This document shows positions 24,991 to 32,176 of a DNA stretch of 32,176 bases, one piece after another. The DNA is from Nitrospira defluvii (GTDB taxonomy: Bacteria; Nitrospirota; Nitrospiria; Nitrospirales; Nitrospiraceae), in assembly GCF_905220995.1 (NCBI RefSeq), contig NZ_CAJNBJ010000010.1:1-32176 (forward strand). The letters are read 5' to 3'. The notes beneath the pieces were generated by a model, which saw only the letters and a list, made by a program, of their open reading frames with translations, was not told the DNA's origin and did no database searches. A program made the position numbers and the translations under genes. Position 1 is the stretch's first letter; each line of letters opens with the position of its first letter.

Positions 24991-25305
24991 ATGGCATGGA
25001 CGTTCCTGGTTGTCGCCGGATTGCTGGAAATTTGTTGGGCCATCGGACTCAAGTATACGGAAGGATTCTCCCGATTCTGGCCCACGGCCGTCACGCTCGT
25101 CGCCATGGCGGCCAGCTTTGGCTGTCTTGCCCAAGCGTTAAAGAGTATCCCTGTCGGCACAGGTTATGCGGTCTGGACAGGCATCGGGGCTGCAGGCACA
25201 GCGGTGTTAGGCATGGTCATCTTTGCCGAGACTGTGTCGCTCATCAAAGTCGCTTCACTCCTCTGCATCATACTCGGCATCATCGGGCTCAAAAGCAGCG
25301 CCTGA
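24991..25305 (+). CDS. gdx: SMR-family guanidinium exporter Gdx (SugE)
   Basis: Small multidrug-resistance protein with four TM segments that works as a dual-topology dimer; the Gdx (formerly SugE) subtype exports guanidinium with proton antiport. It has 104 residues from the ATG at 24991, exactly the family length. Diagnostic residues: Gly10, Glu13 (central proton/substrate carboxylate), Trp16 and Lys21 in GLLEICWAIGLKYT, then ALKSIPVGTGYAVWTGIGA. The Lys in ALK together with WAIGLK places it with Gdx rather than EmrE. The best SD-like sequence (AGGAAGGA) is about 16 nt upstream, longer than usual. It follows the RND pump on the same strand after 211 nt. I could not recognise a guanidine riboswitch in that gap with confidence. 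Nitrospira are known to use guanidine, which would make export or balance plausible (inference). Confidence 0.9.
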   Translation: MAWTFLVVAGLLEICWAIGLKYTEGFSRFWPTAVTLVAMAASFGCLAQALKSIPVGTGYAVWTGIGAAGTAVLGMVIFAETVSLIKVASLLCIILGIIGLKSSA

Positions 25306-26753
25306 ACCACGGTCGGTGCAGACACACGTTCGACCGGTTGTCCTGGGCCTATCGACTCCACTGGAATCGTTTCTACTGCGACTCCTCAAGCGCAGCACCC
25401 CGCCGCACCACAGCCACACACTCGGCGAGTGCTGGTTGAGGGTACCTTTGTAACAACTCCGACCGCTTCTTTCCTGCGGCCACGACTGGCTCAGTGATCT
25501 CTCGAATCCCATTCGCTCAGACGCCATACTCACCTCTCCTACGACTCGGCCGCCTGAGGGATCACGAGCAGCCCTACAGCCTGCACGACTCGAACGCCTC
25601 TCTCGCAATCATGATGCCGATGGCTGCACTGGGCTCGTCATGTTCGAACGGTGATGCGAGGGCTTCTATCTATGAGCAGCGGCCGAGCAGCCTACGGGAT
25701 ACTCCGCCCGATCGTTCGAATCCGCACACGGAGCCCCGTGCGACTTCCTCCAGGGAGAGACCGAGACATTGGTCGAGCGCAAAAACAGGCGGGTTCGGCC
25801 CCAATTACTCCAACCAATCCGCCACCTCCCACCTCAACATCGCTCAGACCGAAACTCAAGAAACATGGAACGAAATATGCGTCGACATTCACAACATGCG
25901 ACCGTGCCATACCGACACCGACGGCGGTCTGGTCAACGCAACAGCTATCTCCGGGGAAAGGTGGCGAAGCATGCACACCTGTTCCGCCTTGTGGCTTCAG
26001 GCAGTGCTCATGTGCGCAACAGTCTCGGATCCCTTAGATGCAATCGGGACAGCGTCGAGCCACCAGATCTCGGAGTCTTCATCGATCAGCCAGCCTTACG
26101 ACGGGCCCCTGCTGCTGGCCCCGAATTCAAGCGGGCCACTCACTACAACCAACAGGCATGCCCAGACGACACCTGCAACCACTCGCCGGCGGATAAAGAT
26201 GGCCCTCGCCCGCTATACCACCGTTCAACCACAAAGCCTCCACCCACGACCGCTGGCGCCGGTACTCGATGAACATTGGGACCTGAGGCCACTATTCATC
26301 GGCCCCAGGCACGCCGTCACGGTAACAGCGCCTTCTCAAACTCCAGGCGCAACTTTCGCCGAGGGATCTTCCTTTACACCGTTCGTCCCCCGCCCTCCAG
26401 ACGATCAGCCAAGCTTCACCCTAAGCGCAATGCCGTATCAGGGAAATGAGTGCGAGCGAATGAACGACGCATCCCACCTGGTCTTGCATGGAGGCAACTA
26501 GCCGCAACGAGATCACCCGGCCCGTCAACCCTGCCCACCATGCATTCACTCATACCTGCGTTTGGGGTCAAGACTGGGTCGCTCCACGCAAGCAGTTGAT
26601 TTACTTTAGTCTCGCCTCCTAAGATAAGAACGAATGCACCAGGAGCCTGCCGGTCATCAGCCTCCTCCACGCTCCCGTTGAACGCTCTCGACCGGGACAA
26701 GGAGTGGGGGTATCTGTTCGAGCAGACGGCACTTGTGTCCCGAAACAATACGT
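25306..26753. other. ~1.45-kb gene-poor region between gdx and the sigma-54 regulator
   Basis: No frame here gives a protein I recognise. Several overlapping frames stay open at once, the largest about 335 codons (25494-26501), but their residues are low in complexity (Ser, Thr, Pro, Arg, His), lack hydrophobic periodicity, and the largest has no SD. A hairpin CACTCG-G-CGAGTG (25419-25431), extended by CCA/TGG, lies about 115 nt after gdx and could be a weak terminator. A sigma-70 promoter candidate lies at the right end. Decayed genes or a non-coding RNA remain possible. Confidence 0.5.
26596..26625 (+). promoter_or_regulatory. Possible sigma-70 promoter of the nxrA2-side regulator
   Basis: TTGATT and TAAGAT are separated by 18 nt, about 130 nt upstream of the regulator start at 26754. 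The -10 matches 5 of 6 consensus positions and the -35 matches 4 of 6. Confidence 0.35.
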
Positions 26754-28175
26754 ATGGCAAGCACCAAACAAAAACCCTTCACGATTCTGCTGGTCGAGGA
26801 CGACGCGGGGGACGTGGATCTGTTCCTGCGCACGGTTGAACAAGAGCTACCCCGCCATGAAGACGATGAGATCACGCTGGTCATCAACGCGACGGCCGAA
26901 GGAGCGATCGAACGCCTCCAGAAAGAGCCCGTTGATCTCATCATCGCCGATGTACGTTTGCCGGGCATCAGCGGCATTGAGCTGCTGCGGCGCGTTCAGG
27001 ACCTGAACCGACGCATCCCGGTCATTATCCTGAGCCGGGTGGATGCAACGGAGACGGTCATCGATGCCATGCGCCACGGGGCATTTGATTATGTCGTTAA
27101 ACCCTACGACCCGATGGATCTGGCGGCCCGCATTCATCGAGCCATGCGGATGTCGGAAATACTCCTGCAGGCCAGTCCCGATGAACCTGCCGCCCCTCGA
27201 ATCCCCTTCAAAAACCTCGTCGGGGTCAGCGCGCCAATCCGGAATGTGATGGCTATGATCGAAGCGATCGCCCGTGTCCCTTCGACCACGCTGATTATCG
27301 GAGAGACCGGTACCGGCAAGGAACTGATCGCCAAGGCGATTCACGAGCGGAGCCTCGACAGCGACGGCCCGTTTCAAGTCGTGGACTGCACCACCTTTTC
27401 AGAAGGCACGGTGGAGAGCGAACTGTTCGGCCACGTCCGCGGCGCATTTACCGGTGCGGTGTCCGACAGAACCGGCCTGATTGAATCCGGGAGTCACGGC
27501 ACCGTCTTCCTGGACGAAATCGGCGACTTGCCGGCGAATCTGCAAGCCAAGCTCCTACGCGTGCTGGAGGCAGGGGAAGTGCGTGCGGTCGGCAGCACGC
27601 AGCAACGGAAGGTTAACGTCCGTTTCGTTGCCGCGACGAATCAGGACCTGGCTGAAAAGGTGAAGCGGAACGAATTCAGAAAAGATCTTTTTTTTCGCCT
27701 CAATGTCATGGTCATCCGCGTGCCGCCTTTGCGGGAGCGGACGGAAGACATTCCCGTCCTTGCCCGGCACTTTATCGCACGCTACGCGAAGGAGTTTTCA
27801 AAGCACGTGGAGGATCTTCACCCCACGGCCGTGACGGAACTGGTGGCCTACCCTTGGCCGGGCAACGTGCGGGAACTCCGCAACGTGATGGAAAGGGCCG
27901 TCATGCTCGCCAAGGGAGATCGCATCAGCGTCGCCGATGTCGCAGGGATGTTGGCGATTCCAGACCACCGGCAGCGAGAGATCCCCGATGAGGATTATCT
28001 CCACCTACCCTATGCCAAGGCGAAAGAACAAGTTCTGGAAGCGTTCAACCGACGGTATATCTCCACCAAACTAACGATCCATCAAGGCAACGTCACCCAT
28101 GCCGCCCAGGATTCCGGCCTCCCGCGCTCCTACTTCCATGAGATCATGCGCCGCTACACCAAAGATGAAAAATAG
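26754..28175 (+). CDS. Sigma-54 response regulator (receiver-AAA+-Fis), upstream of nxrA2
   Basis: NtrC-type enhancer-binding protein. It has 473 residues from the ATG at 26754; a GTG at 26733 would add seven. Neither has a clear SD. Receiver domain: acidic pocket E15-D16-D17, phospho-acceptor D66 (LIIADVRLPGISG), Lys116 (VVKPYDP). AAA+ domain: GETGTGKE (183-190), the sigma-54 loop GAFTGA (230-235), VFLDEIGD, and R-finger region FRKDLFFRLNVM. The Fis-type HTH at the end is GNVTHAAQDSGLPRSYFHEI. No histidine kinase gene is adjacent, so it is an orphan regulator here; its kinase may be one of the two others in the window or elsewhere. Next gene on the same strand, after 485 bp, is nxrA2, its likely target. 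Its input domain differs from the GAF-type activator upstream of nxrA1. Confidence 0.93.
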   Translation: MASTKQKPFTILLVEDDAGDVDLFLRTVEQELPRHEDDEITLVINATAEGAIERLQKEPVDLIIADVRLPGISGIELLRRVQDLNRRIPVIILSRVDATETVIDAMRHGAFDYVVKPYDPMDLAARIHRAMRMSEILLQASPDEPAAPRIPFKNLVGVSAPIRNVMAMIEAIARVPSTTLIIGETGTGKELIAKAIHERSLDSDGPFQVVDCTTFSEGTVESELFGHVRGAFTGAVSDRTGLIESGSHGTVFLDEIGDLPANLQAKLLRVLEAGEVRAVGSTQQRKVNVRFVAATNQDLAEKVKRNEFRKDLFFRLNVMVIRVPPLRERTEDIPVLARHFIARYAKEFSKHVEDLHPTAVTELVAYPWPGNVRELRNVMERAVMLAKGDRISVADVAGMLAIPDHRQREIPDEDYLHLPYAKAKEQVLEAFNRRYISTKLTIHQGNVTHAAQDSGLPRSYFHEIMRRYTKDEK

Positions 28176-28225
28176 CGGTGTTAGCAAATCATGACACCTC
28201 GCCGCGAACCATAATCACAAGCTAT

Positions 28226-28255
28226 TGTTTTTATTGAACAAATACAATAAAAACA
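28226..28255. promoter_or_regulatory. AT-rich perfect dyad upstream of nxrA2
   Basis: TGTTTTTATTG (28226-28236) and CAATAAAAACA (28245-28255) are perfect 11-bp inverted arms around an 8-nt loop, about 50 nt after the regulator stop. The GC-poor stem argues against a classic terminator. It may be an enhancer site, lying some 210 bp upstream of the -24 element; a bidirectional terminator is less likely. Confidence 0.4.
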
Positions 28256-28282
28256 GAGCCGTCCGTATTCACAGACACACAA

Positions 28283-28301
28283 TATTGATTATATATCAAT
28301 A
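28283..28301. promoter_or_regulatory. FNR/CRP-like dyad with 5-nt spacer
   Basis: TATTGAT-TATAT-ATCAATA is a perfect 19-bp dyad. The core TTGAT...ATCAA resembles FNR-family boxes, which use a 4-nt spacer; here it is 5, so true FNR binding is doubtful. It overlaps an IHF-consensus match. Confidence 0.35.
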
Positions 28302-28306
28302 ACTTG
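28294..28306 (+). promoter_or_regulatory. IHF-consensus match 1 upstream of nxrA2
   Basis: TATCAATAACTTG matches WATCAA-N4-TTR at every fixed position, about 160 bp upstream of the sigma-54 -24 element. IHF commonly bends DNA between enhancer and sigma-54 promoter. The local A+T richness raises the chance of a random match. Confidence 0.4.
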
Positions 28307-28396
28307 CGTTCAATCTCTACTGCTACAGTCAGCACTTTCTGACTTCGCCACCCCATCCTCCGTTTCGCTCCCTCAAACACCATTCGAGTCAAATCT

Positions 28397-28409
28397 TAAG
28401 ACATTGATT
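28397..28409 (-). promoter_or_regulatory. IHF-consensus match 2 upstream of nxrA2
   Basis: TAAGACATTGATT matches the reverse IHF consensus YAA-N4-TTGATW at every fixed position. It lies about 60 bp upstream of the sigma-54 -24 element, between the candidate enhancer dyads and the promoter. Confidence 0.4.
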
Positions 28410-28466
28410 ACATTGAAATAATATCACTCTATTCAGACGGAACTTTGGTGTGATCTCGAGCGGTAA

Positions 28467-28482
28467 CGGCACGCGAATTGTA
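28467..28482 (+). promoter_or_regulatory. Putative sigma-54 promoter of nxrA2
   Basis: CGGCACGCGAATTGTA has the full GGCACG -24 block and TTG at the -12 with correct GG-N10-G spacing; the final C of the usual GC is T. It lies about 180 nt before the nxrA2 start, giving a leader of about 168 nt. An adjacent upstream sigma-54 activator gene supports it. Confidence 0.5.
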
Positions 28483-28496
28483 ATATCTTCCTACCG

Positions 28497-28553
28497 CGAG
28501 CGAATGTCCGCTCGACATTTTCGAATTGTGAGGGACGAATGTTTCCAATTCGA
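28497..28553 (+). other. Two hairpins near the start of the nxrA2 leader
   Basis: CGAGCG (28497-28502) pairs with CGCTCG (28509-28514), and TCGAATTG (28521-28528) pairs with CAATTCGA (28546-28553), both perfectly. They lie within the first ~60 nt of the transcript predicted from the sigma-54 site, which suits a role in mRNA stability (inference). Confidence 0.4.
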
Positions 28554-28618
28554 CACAAAGAAAGGAGGCCCACTAGACGAACTTGCATTCGTGTGAGTGT
28601 AGTGAAGTCGTACGAACA

Positions 28619-28641
28619 GGTGCATGAGGGACTCATGCGCC
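28619..28641 (+). other. Strong hairpin just upstream of the nxrA2 ribosome-binding site
   Basis: GGTGCATGAG (28619-28628) and CTCATGCGCC (28632-28641) form a 10-bp stem (one G-U pair) with a GGA loop, ending about 5 nt before AAGGAGG. It could keep the RBS clear of other structure, protect the mRNA, or bind a regulator. nxrA1 has a different hairpin in the corresponding place. Confidence 0.5.
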
Positions 28642-28660
28642 TCACAAGGAGGTAGCTATT

Positions 28661-31600
28661 ATGCAGGTTTCCGTTTCACGGAGACAGTTTCTCAAAATCT
28701 CGGCGGGAACCGTCGCGGCCGTGGCCGTGGCGGACAAAGTCCTCGCGCTGACCGCCCTGCAGCCGGTCATCGAGGTTGGGAACCCGCTGGGTGAGTACCC
28801 GGATCGGTCCTGGGAGCGTGTGTATCACGACCAGTACCGGTACGACTCATCCTTCACTTGGTGCTGCTCACCGAACGACACCCACGGCTGTCGCGTCCGG
28901 GCCTTCGTCCGGAACGGTGTCGTCATGCGCGTAGAGCAGAACTATGACCACCAAACCTACGAAGACCTCTACGGCAACCGCGGAACGTTCGCCCATAACC
29001 CGCGCATGTGCTTGAAGGGCTTCACCTTCCACCGTCGCGTGTACGGTCCCTATCGCTTAAAGGGTCCATTGATGCGGAAGGGCTGGAAGCAGTGGATGGA
29101 CGACGGCTCCCCTGAGCTGACGCCCGATGTGAAGCGCAAGTACAAATTCGACAGCCGCTTCCTCGACGACCTCAACCGGGTGTCGTGGGATACGGCCTTC
29201 ACCTACGTGGCCAAAGCCGCGATCTTGATCGCGACGCGCTACAGCGGTGAAGCCGGTGCCCGTCGTCTCCGCGAGCAGGGGTATGCTCCGGAAATGATCG
29301 AAATGATGAAGGGTGCAGGCGTACGGACCTTCAAGCATCGCGCTGGTATGCCGGTGCTCGGCATCGTCGGCAAGATGATGAACACCCGCTTCAACGGCGG
29401 ATGTTTGCCGTTGCTGGACTCCTGGATTCGTAAGGTCGATGCCGAAAAGGCGCAGGGCGGAAAGTATTATTCCAACTACACCTGGCACGGCGACCAGGAT
29501 CCGTCCCATCCGTTCTGGAACGGGACCCAGAACTGCGACGTGGATCTCTCCGACATGCGCTTCTCCAAGCTGAACACCAGCTGGGGTAAGAACTTCGTCG
29601 AGAACAAGATGCCGGAAGCGCACTGGAAGCTCGAGTCCATCGAGCGCGGCGCTCGCATCGTCGTCATTACGCCGGAGTACAACCCAACGGCCTACCGCGC
29701 AGACTACTGGATTCCTCTGCGGCCGGAGACCGATGGTGCGAACTTCCTCGGTGCTGCAAAGATCATCTTCGATGAAAACTTGCAGGACATCGATTACATC
29801 AAGGAATTTACCGACCTGCCGTTGCTCGTACGGACGGATACCCTCCAGTATCTCGATCCGCGCGATGTGATCGCGGATTACAAGTTCCCGGATTTCTCCA
29901 AGAGCTATTCGGGACGCATCCAGTCCTTGAAGCCCGAGCAAATTGAACGGCTCGGCGGCATGATGGTCTGGGACTTGGCGAAGGGACAAGCCGTCCCTCT
30001 GCACCGTGAACAGGTCGGCTTCCACTTCAAGGCAAGCGGCATTGATCCAGCATTGACCGGTACCCACCGGGTGAAGCTGCTCAACGGTCGCGAGATCGAC
30101 GTGATGCCGATCTATCAGATGTATCAGGTGCACCTCCAGGACTATGACCTGGATACCACGCACCAGATCACCCGTGCGCCGAAGGACCTCATCGTCCGGT
30201 GGGCGCGGGATTCGGGCACGATCAAGCCGGCCGCGATGCATAACGGCGAAGGCGTCTGTCACTATTTCCACATGACGGAAATGGGTCGGGCGGCGGCGTT
30301 CATTATGACCATCACCGGCAACATCGGAAAGTTCGGAACGGGCTGCCATACCTGGTCTGGTAACTACAAGGCCGGTATCTGGAACGCTGTGCCTTGGTCC
30401 GGCGCGGGCCTCGCGGTGCATACCGGTGAGGATCCGTTCAACCTGACCTTGGATCCGAACGCTCACGGCAAAGAGATCAAGACCCGTTCGTACTACTATG
30501 GTGAAGAAGTCGGTTACTGGAACCATGGTGATACGGCCTTGATCGTCAACACGCCGAAGTACGGACGGAAGGTGTTCACCGGCAAGACCCACATGCCGAG
30601 CCCCAGCAAAGTCCGCTGGGTCACCAACGTGAACATCCTCAACAACGCCAAGCACCACTATGACATGGTGAAGAACGTCGATCCGAACATCGAGATGATC
30701 GTCACTCAGGACATCGAGATGACCTCGGACGTCAACCATGCCGATGTGGCGTTTGCGTGTAACTCGTGGATGGAGTTCACCTATCCGGAAATGACTGGCA
30801 CGGTATCCAACCCGTGGATTCAGATCTGGAAGGGTGGTATCCGTCCGCTGTACGACACCCGCAACGATGCGGACACGTTCGCCGGCGTCGCAGCCAAGCT
30901 GTCAGAAATGACCGGCGATGCGCGCTTCCGTGGCGTGTTCCACTTCGTCTACATGAACCGCGTCGACGTGTATCCGCAGCGGATGCTGGATGCCAGCGCC
31001 ACTTGCTACGGATACAGCGCAGACGTCATGTTGAAGTCGGAAAAGGGTTGGATGGTCATGGGACGTACCTATCCGCGCCACCCGCTCTGGGAAGAGACCA
31101 ACGAGTCCAAGCCCCAGTGGACGCGGTCGGGTCGTATCGAGACCTACCGTATTGAGCCGGAAGCCATTGAATACGGCGAAAACTTCATCTCCCACCGGGA
31201 AGGCCCGGAGTGTACGCCGTATCTGCCGAATGCGATTTTCTCAAACAATCCGTTCATTCGGCCGGACGACTACGGGATTCCGATCACCGCGCAGCACCAT
31301 GATGACAAGCACGTGCGGAACATCAAGCTGCCGTGGGCGGAAATCAAGCGGCATCCGAACCCGTTGTGGGAAAAGGGCTACCAGTTCTACTGCGTCACGC
31401 CCAAGACCCGGCACCGGGTGCATAGCCAATGGTCGGTGAACGACTGGGTGCAGATCTATGAGTCGAACTTCGGCGATCCGTACCGCATGGACAAACGGAC
31501 ACCGGGTGTCGGCGAACACCAGTTGCACATCAACCCGCAGGCGGCGAAAGACCGCGGCATCAACGACGGCGACTACGTCTTTGTCGACGGCAACCCGGTG

Positions 31601-32104
31601 GACCGGCCCTATCGCGGCTGGAAGCCTTCGGATCCGTTCTACAAGGTGTCCCGTTTGATGATTCGTGCCAAGTACAACCCGGCGTATCCGTACCACGTCA
31701 CGATGGCGAAGCACGCCCCGTACGTTGCCACGGCGAAGTCGGTGAAAGGACACGAGACGCGGCCAGACGGACGCGCCATCGCGGTGGACACCGGTTATCA
31801 GTCCAACTTCCGGTACGGCGCTCAACAGTCGTTTACCAGAAACTGGCTGATGCCGATGCACCAGACCGACTCACTCCCCGGTAAACACACGATTGCCTGG
31901 AAGTTCAAGTGGGGCTATGCCATCGATCACCATGGTATCAACACGGTTCCGAAGGAATGCTTGATCCGCATCACCAAGGCGGAAGACGGCGGCATCGGAG
32001 CCCGTGGGCCGTGGGAACCAGTCCGGACCGGCTTCACACCGGGTCAGGAAAACGAGTTCATGATCAAGTGGCTTAAGGGTGAACATATCAAGATCAAGGT
32101 CTAG
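28661..32104 (+). CDS. nxrA: Nitrite oxidoreductase alpha subunit NxrA, copy 2
   Basis: Second catalytic subunit of nitrite oxidoreductase, paralogous to copy 1 in opposite orientation. It has 1147 residues from the ATG at 28661, 8 nt after GGAGG; two residues (VS) longer at the N-terminus than copy 1. Tat motif SRRQFLK (6-12) predicts export to the periplasm. The Fe-S candidate cysteines are at 68/69, 77 and 117. All large blocks of copy 1 are conserved. Clustered substitutions occur around residues 197-290 (KAAILIATRYSG against KGLVVIGTRYSG; VGKMMNTRFNGGCLP against MGKHANTRFNNCVLP). Lys is mostly AAG and Gly often GGT, hinting at stronger codon adaptation than copy 1 (visual impression). 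nxrB2 is expected just beyond the right edge. A sigma-54-type promoter and an orphan sigma-54 regulator gene lie upstream. Confidence 0.97.
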   Translation: MQVSVSRRQFLKISAGTVAAVAVADKVLALTALQPVIEVGNPLGEYPDRSWERVYHDQYRYDSSFTWCCSPNDTHGCRVRAFVRNGVVMRVEQNYDHQTYEDLYGNRGTFAHNPRMCLKGFTFHRRVYGPYRLKGPLMRKGWKQWMDDGSPELTPDVKRKYKFDSRFLDDLNRVSWDTAFTYVAKAAILIATRYSGEAGARRLREQGYAPEMIEMMKGAGVRTFKHRAGMPVLGIVGKMMNTRFNGGCLPLLDSWIRKVDAEKAQGGKYYSNYTWHGDQDPSHPFWNGTQNCDVDLSDMRFSKLNTSWGKNFVENKMPEAHWKLESIERGARIVVITPEYNPTAYRADYWIPLRPETDGANFLGAAKIIFDENLQDIDYIKEFTDLPLLVRTDTLQYLDPRDVIADYKFPDFSKSYSGRIQSLKPEQIERLGGMMVWDLAKGQAVPLHREQVGFHFKASGIDPALTGTHRVKLLNGREIDVMPIYQMYQVHLQDYDLDTTHQITRAPKDLIVRWARDSGTIKPAAMHNGEGVCHYFHMTEMGRAAAFIMTITGNIGKFGTGCHTWSGNYKAGIWNAVPWSGAGLAVHTGEDPFNLTLDPNAHGKEIKTRSYYYGEEVGYWNHGDTALIVNTPKYGRKVFTGKTHMPSPSKVRWVTNVNILNNAKHHYDMVKNVDPNIEMIVTQDIEMTSDVNHADVAFACNSWMEFTYPEMTGTVSNPWIQIWKGGIRPLYDTRNDADTFAGVAAKLSEMTGDARFRGVFHFVYMNRVDVYPQRMLDASATCYGYSADVMLKSEKGWMVMGRTYPRHPLWEETNESKPQWTRSGRIETYRIEPEAIEYGENFISHREGPECTPYLPNAIFSNNPFIRPDDYGIPITAQHHDDKHVRNIKLPWAEIKRHPNPLWEKGYQFYCVTPKTRHRVHSQWSVNDWVQIYESNFGDPYRMDKRTPGVGEHQLHINPQAAKDRGINDGDYVFVDGNPVDRPYRGWKPSDPFYKVSRLMIRAKYNPAYPYHVTMAKHAPYVATAKSVKGHETRPDGRAIAVDTGYQSNFRYGAQQSFTRNWLMPMHQTDSLPGKHTIAWKFKWGYAIDHHGINTVPKECLIRITKAEDGGIGARGPWEPVRTGFTPGQENEFMIKWLKGEHIKIKV

Positions 32105-32121
32105 GGCAGAGGGAGTCTGCC
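32105..32121 (+). other. Hairpin immediately after nxrA2
   Basis: GGCAGA (32105-32110) and TCTGCC (32116-32121) form a perfect 6-bp stem right after the nxrA2 stop, followed by a second imperfect GC-rich hairpin, without a U-run. As in the nxrA1-nxrB1 spacer, this may tune expression between nxrA and the expected nxrB. Confidence 0.45.
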
Positions 32122-32176
32122 GGAGGGGGAGACCTCTCGGCACTTCGTCCTCGATACTTGAAACGAATGCGAACCA

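Larger units (their letters stand above)
28176..28660. other. 485-bp AT-rich control region and leader of nxrA2
   Basis: No gene is evident. The first ~270 bp are clearly richer in A+T than the rest of the window. The region holds two AT-rich dyads, two IHF-consensus matches, a sigma-54-like promoter and three leader hairpins, listed separately. An unexplained SD-like AAAGGAGG (28561-28568) has no good start codon at the proper distance. Confidence 0.6.

Noticed and set aside
25494-26501. 335-codon frame in the gene-poor region
   Set aside because: Low-complexity composition, no SD, no domain, and other frames of the same stretch are open too. Kept only as part of the unexplained region.
28283-28301. 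True FNR/NnrR binding box
   Set aside because: The half-sites TTGAT and ATCAA are perfect, but the spacer is 5 nt instead of 4, so I record only an FNR-like dyad.
28561-28624. Leader peptide ahead of nxrA2
   Set aside because: AAAGGAGG is followed by a short TTG frame, but the spacing is about 14 nt and the peptide has no attenuator-like codon run.
29057-30739. 560-codon open frame antisense to nxrA2
   Set aside because: It is a shadow of nxrA2; it resembles the antisense frame of nxrA1 only because the sense genes are similar.
1-32176. CRISPR arrays, tRNA or rRNA genes
   Set aside because: No regularly spaced direct repeats and no recognisable tRNA or rRNA sequence were seen on either strand.

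Overview
This window almost certainly comes from a nitrite-oxidising Nitrospira, probably near the N. defluvii group. The diagnosis rests on two full-length nxrA genes (periplasmic-type nitrite oxidoreductase alpha subunit with a Tat signal) and the start of an nxrB with its four-cluster ferredoxin-like cysteine pattern. The assignment comes from protein features and remembered gene arrangement, not from a database search.

Layout: at the left edge, on the minus strand, lies nxrA1-nxrB1 (nxrB1 runs off the window). Upstream of it, also on the minus strand, is a GAF-type sigma-54 activator. Next comes a minus-strand operon of a formate/nitrite-family transporter followed by an EmrB/TolC/EmrA-type tripartite efflux pump. 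Reading away from the transporter on the plus strand are a CHASE3/PAS sensor kinase overlapping an NtrC-type sigma-54 response regulator, a ~197-bp MITE-like inverted-repeat element, a NarX/NarL-type two-component pair, a small stand-alone CxxC/CxxC protein, a CzcCBA/CusCBA-type heavy-metal RND operon and a Gdx (SugE) guanidinium-type SMR exporter. A ~1.45-kb stretch without a convincing gene follows, then a third sigma-54 regulator (receiver-AAA-Fis) and the plus-strand nxrA2, whose nxrB2 presumably begins just past the right edge.

How it fits together: the two nxrA copies are 3.4-kb inverted repeats facing outwards around a ~24-kb island of regulators and transporters. Each copy is preceded by its own, different, sigma-54 enhancer-binding protein. 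By eye, sigma-54 (-24/-12) promoter candidates lie upstream of nxrA1, nxrA2 and the FNT transporter operon, with dyad elements about 115-240 bp further upstream, and two IHF-consensus matches upstream of nxrA2. The inferred picture is a sigma-54 nitrite regulon with separately tunable nxr copies. Homologous recombination between the nxrA copies could invert the island and swap the promoters. These regulatory calls are inspection-based and untested.
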